Assembly: GCA_044376615.1 (NCBI GenBank)
Contig: JBILKO010000023.1
Coordinates: forward strand, 1-28,674
DNA length: 28,674 nucleotides
Direction: 5' to 3'
Source of the DNA: CAISGS01 sp044376615
GTDB taxonomy: Bacteria; Pseudomonadota; Alphaproteobacteria; Caulobacterales; Caulobacteraceae
Shown here: positions 22,801 to 28,674 of the stretch, piece after piece
Position numbering within the stretch: the first letter of the stretch is position 1
Layout of the letters: every line of letters starts with the position of its first letter
Made by a program: the position numbers and the translations under genes
Notes under the pieces: model-generated
The model's database searches: none
What the model saw: the letters and a program-made list of their open reading frames with translations, nothing else
Told to the model about the DNA's origin: nothing

Positions 22801-24764
22801 ATTGTTCCGTGATTAATCCCAGCTAGACCCCCAAACATTGCTTGCAGCCATGTGCCTTGGTCTGAGTATGTTATCGAGCCGCTTGAAAATGAGTTCAGAA
22901 TTAGTCCGTAGTTGTCCCCAACCAATCCACCCGTATATCCTGGTCCCGCATACCAACCGATAGGTACATTCCCGTTTACATTTACGTTAGCGTAACTATT
23001 CAGTATTTTCGCAGAATTAGCTGTAAGGCCTGCCAAACCACCTGCATAAAATCCGGACACGCGCCCTAAAGACACGCCAAAATCTCTCACTATACTTGAA
23101 TAATTTAAAACGCCGATCACGCCAGTATACGAAACGGCATTTTGATTTATCGATTCTATATTTATATTTGAAATATTATGGCCAAGCCCTGATAATATTC
23201 CTGAAAATGTATATACTATCGCATTATCATATAATTTTCCGAGAGTGTCTATATTTCTTGCTAAAGCATATTTTTTGCCCTCTATTCCATTAGTTTTTGA
23301 GTAATCAATTCCCTCAAAGTCTGTCAAATTGTACAAAAGCGTATACATTTCTCCGTTAATAAACAGACTCCCGCCTGTCCCGGTATAGTCTAGCCGCCCT
23401 GCAAACCCATTGCCCGTCAGCCCAAACCCATAATCCCCCTTGGTCGCGTCTCCCGTACCGTTCTGGGCCTGGTCGCCGACGATCAGATTAACGCCGCCAG
23501 CGCCTGCAACGGTGATGACATTGTTGATATTGATATTGCGATAGGCATCGAGGGTGAGCTTGGAGCTGCTCGACCAGGTGACGGTATCATTGATGAAGAT
23601 GTCGCCATTGCCCGCCGTCGTGCCTTGATTGGATTTAAGGGTCACATTGTTCGCAGCAAGCGCTGTCGAGAGGGCCGCTCCGCTCATAAAGCCGCCGGTA
23701 GGGGCAATGGTTAGATCATTGGGATCGATCAGCCAGGTCCCAAACGCGCCATTGGCGGCCTTGGTCGCGATGCTGACATCATCCGCGACCTTGACCGTCC
23801 CGCCGGAGGTTTCAATGAAGCCGCCCTTGTCGCCATTGGTCGCCGTCAGGTTGGTGCCAGACACCGTGGTCGTGCCATCCGCCCCCGCCAGCAGCCAGAT
23901 CTGGCCGCCCTTGGTGCCGGTGCCGGTGGCCTTGATATAGGAGGCGGTGTTTCCAGCCAGGGCATAGACAGACCCGTTCTGGGCCTTGAGCTCAGCGGCG
24001 GCGGCGTCGATCGCGCCCTTTTGGGTGACGGCAGTATCGGCACCCCCCGCCTGGACCAGGAACAGGCCATCATCGAGGGCGCTATCGCGTAGCAGGACCG
24101 AGGTCCCAGCGAGCAGGCCCGCCGTGCCATTGGCCGCCGCGATCTGGCCTTCATTACTGACCTTGGTCGCGATCAGAGCGACATTGCCGCCCAGCGACGA
24201 GACCTTGCCCAGATTGATGACGCTGGCGGTCGAGGTTCCCGTGAACTGTTGCGGTCCGCCGCTTAAGAAATTTGCGTCGGTGATGTTTTGGGTCGAGGCG
24301 ACAAAGCTGCCGCCGGTATCAACTATGCCCTTTGTGCCAATCACAATCCCATTGGGATTGATCAGATAGACCGTTCCCGAGGCAGAGAGGCGACCATCGA
24401 TGGACGACAGCGACGTGCCTATAACCCGGTTCAGGGTCGCGCCATTGCCATTATTGAACTGAACCAGGCCGCCCTGGCCGATTGAGAACTGGTCCCAGGT
24501 CAAGATCGCCTTGTTCGAGCTCTGATTGATCGTTGTTGCCGAGCCGCTGCTGATAATCTGCGCCTGCCCAGCCGTGACCTTGCCGCCAGAGGGCAGGGCG
24601 ATGGCCGTAAGGCCCGCCGAGCCCGCACTACCGGCATTACCGAGCGACTGCGCCCCTACCGACTGTGCTGAGGCCACGCCCGCCAGGCTGATCGAGGCCA
24701 GGACTGTGCCCGCCAATAAGGCCAACTTGAACGGATTTTGAGTCTGGACTGAAACCAAGTACAT
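19863..24764 (-). CDS. TpsA1: filamentous-haemagglutinin-type exoprotein with GLUG and YDG repeats
   Basis: Large surface or secreted adhesin of 1633 residues, exported by the adjacent TpsB. Domains in order: signal peptide (cut after ASA, residue 33); TPS secretion domain (about 34-330) with NQSSNKAILTWDQFSIG (80-96) and NPNGI (136-140); a beta-helix stretch ending NININNVITVAGAG; five or six GLUG repeats of the form GGLVGxNxGxIxNS (about 475-755); the conserved QLQSALPAGF and YPYLK block; a MBG-like domain (TGDVKTATYTGAT); and six YDG repeats to the C-terminus. The only cysteines noticed are Cys698 and Cys701 (CDVC) in the GLUG part. Start ATG 24764 has GGGGGGA (24771-24777) six bases away; a start at 24800 would add a non-signal N-terminus. 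There is no C-terminal toxin domain. Confidence 0.93.
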   Translation of the reverse strand: MYLVSVQTQNPFKLALLAGTVLASISLAGVASAQSVGAQSLGNAGSAGSAGLTAIALPSGGKVTAGQAQIISSGSATTINQSSNKAILTWDQFSIGQGGLVQFNNGNGATLNRVIGTSLSSIDGRLSASGTVYLINPNGIVIGTKGIVDTGGSFVASTQNITDANFLSGGPQQFTGTSTASVINLGKVSSLGGNVALIATKVSNEGQIAAANGTAGLLAGTSVLLRDSALDDGLFLVQAGGADTAVTQKGAIDAAAAELKAQNGSVYALAGNTASYIKATGTGTKGGQIWLLAGADGTTTVSGTNLTATNGDKGGFIETSGGTVKVADDVSIATKAANGAFGTWLIDPNDLTIAPTGGFMSGAALSTALAANNVTLKSNQGTTAGNGDIFINDTVTWSSSSKLTLDAYRNININNVITVAGAGGVNLIVGDQAQNGTGDATKGDYGFGLTGNGFAGRLDYTGTGGSLFINGEMYTLLYNLTDFEGIDYSKTNGIEGKKYALARNIDTLGKLYDNAIVYTFSGILSGLGHNISNINIESINQNAVSYTGVIGVLNYSSIVRDFGVSLGRVSGFYAGGLAGLTANSAKILNSYANVNVNGNVPIGWYAGPGYTGGLVGDNYGLILNSFSSGSITYSDQGTWLQAMFGGLAGINHGTISGAFASGPVSAFAVTNAGGLVGTNYGAITNAFASGAVTGRADCDVCSYATVGGLVGSNYGSLTNTFATGRVVSNPIRGGGLVGPTEYGQPNTSSVINGYWDTATSGFGTTFGGGTGYTTTQLQSALPAGFDQAIWGGGGGLYPYLKAFGAPKPITGFAYEANGTGSKGATVYFITDGVQRASVLTGANGYYYYANQGAVPFTATKLGATLTLANASEVSGAFASDSVSLFGSKLSNFNIRSGNLVASTTKTSLALTLSDLNTVFGPTLFSALLGNSAISKAQFSASTAFTIDSVFTSGKALVFEAKNGSLTLASGSSVSSTATGDAVTLASNGAFINNAGASAISTPSGRWLIYTTTPDGSTTDVIGGLVGKNYYGSAYTFGTGFAKAPTSGNRFVHAYRPILTVTGDVKTATYTGATQGFTYTLTGYRPGDQAIDILTGSAITAKTASKNVGTYTQNTTTNFVSDLNYGFSYISPAIINITPAPLTLAAVTDTKTYDATATSTKAVLKTGLKGSDTVTGLTQAFDSKNAGARTLAINQGYVINDGNGGANYAPTVTTASGTINKAPLTFTAVTDSKTYDTTTSSVGTVTFTGFKGGDWVSNLTQAFDSKNAGSRTLKVNTDYIIYDDANGGNYQVTLKAASGTINKASLNLYATGDTKVYDATTVSSLIPYAVGFLGNDAITNFTQAFNTKNAGYAILSVKPGYVISDGNNGNNYAITINAANGQITPAPLTLAAVTDTKTYDTTTTSTKGVQKIGLKGTDTVSSLSQAFDNPNASPYALGSTISVNPGYVVNDGNGGNNYTVNVSSAQGTINKAPLTFTTVTDTKTYDGTTYSAGSVTVTGLKGYDSVNGLTQAFNSKNAGSRTLIVNPGFTIYDGNNGSNYQVTYKTAVGTINKAPLTLAAVTDSKAYDGKTTSIGVVQIYGLLGTDKITSLAQVFDSAAKGNRKLSVKTGYVIDDGNGGKNYSVVPQKADGVIY
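19866..21364 (-). repeat. Six tandem YDG repeats at the C-terminus of TpsA1
   Basis: Six in-frame units of about 82-86 residues (about 250 bases), each of the form APLTLAAVTDTKTYDxTTxS, then GLKGxDxVxGLTQAF, SKNAGxRTL and GYVINDGNGGNNY, closing with GTINK. The last covers 19866-20114. Units vary: the fourth has a short insertion (FDNPNASPYALG) and the sixth lost the NAG (SAAKGNRKL). Such units build a stalk-like adhesin tail. Confidence 0.85.
22500..23345 (-). other. AT-rich GLUG module inside tpsA1
   Basis: The coding frame is unbroken, but GC falls sharply: hand counts give 35%, 27% and 32% for 23101-23160, 23161-23220 and 23221-23280, against about 72% for 24001-24060 in the same gene. 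The module encodes the GLUG repeats and the stretch before them. Its edges fall where similarity to tpsA2 becomes strong again (QLQSALPAGF on one side, LDYTGTGGSL on the other). It looks like an exchanged cassette. Confidence 0.65.
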
Positions 24765-24995
24765 GCGATATCCCCCCGGATGATCGCGGCCAGATCCCAC
24801 AGACCCTGCCGCGACGCGCTAAAACCGAGGCCAGATTTGCACCCTAGGGTTATGTCTGTAAACCCAATTCAGCTAGAGCGATTGCTACCTTATAGCCCGA
24901 CGCTAAACCCAAAATTGGAAGCCAATACCCAGGCGTGTAAGGCCCAGATATTGCCGTTCTTGGCTATTAGGCCTTGGGCCATTTTTGGTACTTGA
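24765..24995 (-). other. Intergenic region between tpsA2 and tpsA1
   Basis: 231 bases without a gene. It must hold any promoter private to tpsA1 and any terminator of tpsA2. I found no clear hairpin with a T run and no -35/-10 pair with proper spacing (a TATAAG on the minus strand near 24890 has no good -35). The ribosome site of tpsA1 is at its left end. Confidence 0.5.
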
Positions 24996-27900
24996 CTATG
25001 GAGCCGTAATGGAGCCTTCCGCCGTCTGGGTGGTGACGACATAGTTGGCACCATTGTTTCCGTCCGAAACCACAAAGCCAGTATTCACGGATAGGTCGCG
25101 GGGGCCGGTCGTTTCGGCATCAAAGGACTGGGCCAGACCAGAGATATTGTCTCCAGCCTTTAACCCAAGAATTGTCACCGACTTGGTCGACAGGCTGGTG
25201 CCGTCATAGACCTTGGTGTCGGTCACCGCAGCCAGGGTCAGGGCTGCCTTGGCAATCCGACCCGTCGCCTTGACCATAACGATATCATAATTGCCGCCAT
25301 TATTACCGTCATTCAGGACATAGGTGTTATTGACCACCAGGTTGCGGGGGCCAGCATTCTTGCTGTCGAATGATTGGCTGACATTCGTAATGACGTCTGC
25401 GCCCTTAAGACCCGTGACCGCAACGGTCTTGGTCGAGGTCTTGGTACCATCATAGGTGCGGTTATCGGCGACGGCGGCAAGGGTCAGGCTGGCCTTGGTA
25501 ATAGCCCCGGTTGCCTGCGAGACTGTGACGTCATAATTGCCGCCACCATTACCGTCATTGAGGACATAGCCCGGATTGATCACCAGGCTGCGGGCCCCGG
25601 CATTCTTGCTGTCAAAGGCCTGGGTGAGGCCCGTGATGGTGTCTGTGCCCTTGATGCCGCTGACCAGAACTGCCTTGGTTGAGGTGGTGTTTGTGTCATA
25701 GATCTTGGAATCCGTTACCGACGTAAGGGTTAATGGGGCCTTCGAAATCGTGCCGGTCGCCAAGTTGGTGATAACGGCGTAATTGTTGCCGCCATTGCCG
25801 TCATTGATCACATAGCCTGACTTGACCACAAGGGTCCGCGATCCAGCATTCTTGCTGTCAAAGGCCTGGGTGAGGCCGGTTATGCCATCGCCTCCGAGCA
25901 GTCCGGAATATTGGACGGCCTTAGTCGACAGTGTCGTTGCGTCATAGGCCTTGCTGTCGACCGCTGTTGATATGGTAAGCGGGGCCTTGGTTATGGTCAG
26001 GGTGCCGGGCAAATAGCTGATCGCATAATTCATCTCAGAACTCAGATTGCCCGTGGGTGTGACCGCATACGACCCAACATTTCGTCCGCTCGCGGATGCG
26101 GAGGCCGTACCGGTCAAGATATCTTGCGCCTGGTCACCCGTACGGTAGCCGTTGAGCACATATCCGGTGCCAGTGCTCTGGGTTGCGCCATTATAGGTCA
26201 CGGTCTTGGTTTCGCCTGTGACCGCCAAGGTCGGTTGATAGGCATGAACAAAGCGGTTGCCGCTGTTCGGGGCCCTGGCAAAGCCTGTGCCAAAACTATA
26301 GGCGACGCCGTAATAATTCTTGCCCGCTAGGCCGCCGAGCACATCGGCAGATGAACCGTTCGGCGTTGTCGTCGAGATTAACCAACGACCATTGGGCGTT
26401 GATATAGCGCTGGCCCCGACATTATTGATCAAGGCCCCGTTGGCCGCCAGGACTACGGCATCGCCGGTCGCGCTCGAGCTAACGGAGCCGCCAGTAGCGA
26501 GGGTCAGGTCGCCGCCTTTCGATTCAATGACAAGGGCGTTTGGTGAAGTATAGGCTGAATCAATGCTAAAGCCGCCCAAACTGGCGATGCGGGTCTTGGT
26601 TATGGCTGTGTTCGCCAACAGGCTGGCATAGAGGCTTGGACCAAAGGTCGTATTCAGATCGGTAATGAGGCCAGCTAGGTTGGTCTTGGCAGTATTGATT
26701 GAAAACTGGCCTGAGTTCAAATTTAACTTACCTAAACCCGCCGCCCAAAGACTGCTCCCGTCCCAATAGCTGCTGGCGGAAACAGTGCTGGCGCCAGCGG
26801 CCGTCAGAGTTGCTCCCAGTCGGCTTGTAGAGGTGACGTTGTAGTTCAAAGCGTAATAATAGCCATTTGCGCTTGAAGTGGCTGTCGCAAGCAGGCCGCC
26901 ATCTGAGTAGAGATTGATTGTAGCACCGCTAGTGGCAGATCCGTTGGCAGCATAAGTAAAGCCGGACAGATATGTCGGCGTACCAAAACTCTTTAGATAG
27001 GGATAGAAGCCTGATCCCGTGCCCCAAATTGATGCAGAAAAGCCTGCAGGAAGGGCCGATTGAAGCTGGGCGGTCGTATAGCCTTTGCCGCCGTTTGCAC
27101 TGGTTGCCCGGCCACTAGTTTGGGTGTCCCAGTAACTATTGGTCACTTTGGTTGCTGTTGTAGGATTCAATGGAGCGGTACTATAGTTCACCATATAGTC
27201 CGCATAACTAGTTACATACTTGGTTTCACTTGTACCTATTAGGCCGCCTATATTTGAGGGGCCCGAAACGATTCCAGTTGAAAATGAGTTACTCACTTGA
27301 CCAATTGCGAATGCCCCATTGAAGTAATAGGTGTTTAGTCTAGCATTTGTTCCAAGCAATCCTCCGGCTCTTCCTGCTGAAGACTGTACTGTACCTGTCG
27401 CATAGGAGTTATTTATAGATCCAGCACTAATACCAACCAGGCCACCTATTATATATTGCCCGGTCACATTTCCAATAGAAAAACTGCTTTCCACTATGCC
27501 CGTATTGGTGGTGCCAGGTTGAGTTTCTTGGCCACCGACTAACCCACCCACATAACTGGTGCCAAAAGTGGTGCCGGTTGTATAGCTTGATCGAATTTGC
27601 CCACCATTTGCACCAACAAGGCCACCGACGAGGTAATTTCCTGTCACTGATGCTGCTGAGTAGGTATTTTTTACTAAATAATCAACGCTAGTATACCCAG
27701 AAAGACCACCAACCCAACTTCCGCCTGTAATAGATGCATCTGAAATTCCTACATCTCGCGCGACACCGTTGGACATTGATGCAAACAACCCAACATAATT
27801 GATCGTAGGTGCATTGATTGCAAATTTTGATACAGTATGGCCAAGTCCGACGAAATTCCCGGACAATGATCCGAATATAGCGTAATTGAATACCTGATAA

Positions 27901-28674
27901 TTTAAATCGATATTTTTTGCTAGTGCATAATTTCCACCTGGACCGTAGTCTCCACCTGGCATTAGGCCGTAGATTAACGTAAAGTTGACTCCGTTTATGT
28001 CCAGACTTCCTCCGGCCCCGGTATAGTCAATGCGGCCCGTAAATCCTTTCCCGGTCAGGCCAAAACTATAATCACCCGCGCCAGCAACGCTGACTCCGTT
28101 CTGAGCCTGGTCCCCAGTGATCAGGGAGACACTGCCAGCACCAGCAACGGTGATGACATTATTGATATTGATGTTGCGATACGCATCTAGGGTCAGTTTG
28201 GAGCCGCTCGACCAGGTGACGGTGTCATTGATAAAGATGTCGCCATTGCCCGTGGTCGTTAGGGCCCCGGTCTTGATTATCACACTAGTGGTCGCGAGTT
28301 TGGATGATAGGGCTGCGCCCGTGGTGTTCCCACCTGATGCGGCGACCTTGTAGTCAGTGGGATCGATCAGCCAGGTCCCAAACGCGCCATTGGCCGCGCG
28401 CGTATCAATGTTGGCATCATCGGCGACATTCACCGTGCCGCCAGAGGTTTCGATGAAGCCACCCTTGTCGCTGCTGGTCGCGGTCAGGCTGGTGCCCGAG
28501 ACCGTGGTCGTGCCATTGGCCCCTGCCAATAACCAGATCTGACCGCCCTTGCTGCCGGTGCCGGTGGCCTTGATGTATGAGGCGGTATTGCCGGCCAGGG
28601 CATAGACAGACCCGTTCTGGGCCTTGAGCTCAGCGGCGGCGGCGTCGATCGCGCCCTTTTGGGTGACGGCAGTA
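24996..28674 (-). CDS. TpsA2: second filamentous-haemagglutinin-type exoprotein, 5' end outside window
   Basis: A paralogue of TpsA1 in the same orientation; the frame is open to the right edge, so its signal peptide and the start of its TPS domain are not visible. About 1225 codons remain. Visible order: end of the TPS domain (GGQIWLLAGANGTTTVSG), FGTWLIDPTDYKVAASGG, beta-helix GNGDIFINDTVTWSSGSKL, about six GLUG-type repeats (for example GGLVGISAGSINNSYATGTV), the QLQSALPAGF and YPYLKSFG block, an MBG-like domain, and four YDG repeats ending GSITAP. Its stop is 231 bases before the tpsA1 start. Identity with tpsA1 is complete over 81 bases at the edge but low within the GLUG module. With only one TpsB seen, both may use it. 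Confidence 0.92.
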   Translation of the reverse strand, partial: TAVTQKGAIDAAAAELKAQNGSVYALAGNTASYIKATGTGSKGGQIWLLAGANGTTTVSGTSLTATSSDKGGFIETSGGTVNVADDANIDTRAANGAFGTWLIDPTDYKVAASGGNTTGAALSSKLATTSVIIKTGALTTTGNGDIFINDTVTWSSGSKLTLDAYRNININNVITVAGAGSVSLITGDQAQNGVSVAGAGDYSFGLTGKGFTGRIDYTGAGGSLDINGVNFTLIYGLMPGGDYGPGGNYALAKNIDLNYQVFNYAIFGSLSGNFVGLGHTVSKFAINAPTINYVGLFASMSNGVARDVGISDASITGGSWVGGLSGYTSVDYLVKNTYSAASVTGNYLVGGLVGANGGQIRSSYTTGTTFGTSYVGGLVGGQETQPGTTNTGIVESSFSIGNVTGQYIIGGLVGISAGSINNSYATGTVQSSAGRAGGLLGTNARLNTYYFNGAFAIGQVSNSFSTGIVSGPSNIGGLIGTSETKYVTSYADYMVNYSTAPLNPTTATKVTNSYWDTQTSGRATSANGGKGYTTAQLQSALPAGFSASIWGTGSGFYPYLKSFGTPTYLSGFTYAANGSATSGATINLYSDGGLLATATSSANGYYYALNYNVTSTSRLGATLTAAGASTVSASSYWDGSSLWAAGLGKLNLNSGQFSINTAKTNLAGLITDLNTTFGPSLYASLLANTAITKTRIASLGGFSIDSAYTSPNALVIESKGGDLTLATGGSVSSSATGDAVVLAANGALINNVGASAISTPNGRWLISTTTPNGSSADVLGGLAGKNYYGVAYSFGTGFARAPNSGNRFVHAYQPTLAVTGETKTVTYNGATQSTGTGYVLNGYRTGDQAQDILTGTASASASGRNVGSYAVTPTGNLSSEMNYAISYLPGTLTITKAPLTISTAVDSKAYDATTLSTKAVQYSGLLGGDGITGLTQAFDSKNAGSRTLVVKSGYVINDGNGGNNYAVITNLATGTISKAPLTLTSVTDSKIYDTNTTSTKAVLVSGIKGTDTITGLTQAFDSKNAGARSLVINPGYVLNDGNGGGNYDVTVSQATGAITKASLTLAAVADNRTYDGTKTSTKTVAVTGLKGADVITNVSQSFDSKNAGPRNLVVNNTYVLNDGNNGGNYDIVMVKATGRIAKAALTLAAVTDTKVYDGTSLSTKSVTILGLKAGDNISGLAQSFDAETTGPRDLSVNTGFVVSDGNNGANYVVTTQTAEGSITAP
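24999..25998 (-). repeat. Four tandem YDG repeats at the C-terminus of TpsA2
   Basis: Four in-frame units of about 83 residues with the same core as in TpsA1 (KAPLTLxxVTDSKxYDxxT, GLTQAFDSKNAGxR, GYVxNDGNGGNNY). The last unit has a degenerate middle (FDAETTGPRDL). Two units fewer than TpsA1. Confidence 0.85.
27120..27990 (-). other. AT-rich GLUG module inside tpsA2
   Basis: Same position in the protein as the tpsA1 module but different sequence. Hand counts give 35% GC for 27181-27240, 37% for 27781-27840 and 42% for 27901-27960, lower than the GC-rich flanks. The frame is intact. Confidence 0.55.

Noticed and set aside
19863..28674. tpsA1 and tpsA2 as one giant gene split by a frameshift.
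   Set aside because: tpsA1 has its own ribosome site, signal peptide and TPS domain, and tpsA2 ends with complete YDG units before its stop.

Overview
The window looks like a chromosomal segment of an alphaproteobacterium, most likely Caulobacterales (an Asticcacaulis- or Caulobacter-like genome). The reasons are the GC-rich coding, a class I PHA synthase, the order aminotransferase-hom-glpX-recJ, a mitochondrial-type complex I accessory subunit, and a GC-rich dyad repeat at the left edge of a kind I associate with this group. The taxonomic call is inference from gene content.

Layout. (1) 1-8141 is core metabolism. phaC is on the minus strand. On the plus strand follow a probable lipoprotein, a class I/II aminotransferase overlapping hom (homoserine dehydrogenase) by ATGA, then glpX (class II fructose-1,6-bisphosphatase) and recJ one base after it. 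(2) 8175-13590 is a mixed accessory zone threaded with three tRNA genes (Glu-TTC, Pro-TGG, Arg-TCT). It holds a very AT-rich orphan membrane protein, a brnTA toxin-antitoxin pair, a two-gene lysis cassette (GH108 muramidase plus a 3TM holin of the gene-transfer-agent type), a RelE/ParE-type pair on the minus strand, a DUF192 protein, a hotdog thioesterase, an NDUFS4-like subunit and a hicAB pair. So three type II toxin-antitoxin modules lie within about 4.3 kb; two have a clear promoter with a palindrome over the -10 box. (3) 13587-16621 is a compact minus-strand sulfur operon, cysK-sseA-metC, whose last stop codon shares a CTAG with the stop of hicB. (4) 16750-18006 holds a short-chain dehydrogenase and a glyoxalase I. 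(5) 18013-28674 is a two-partner secretion locus on the minus strand: a TpsB outer-membrane transporter preceded by two tandem giant TpsA exoproteins, the second running off the right edge.

The most unusual parts are the TpsA pair and the accessory zone. Both TpsA proteins share near-identical secretion-side sequence (81 identical bases at the window edge), carry different numbers of C-terminal YDG repeats (6 and 4), and have a central GLUG-repeat module of far lower GC than its flanks, as if it had been swapped in. The phaC product carries an 80-residue Lys/Ala-rich, histone-H1-like N-terminal tail that may tether PHB granules to DNA. The orphan gene at 8548-9186 is as low as 15% GC locally and is the best candidate for an uncharacterised accessory function. 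Most minus- and plus-strand reading frames opposite the listed genes are GC-driven shadows and were left out.
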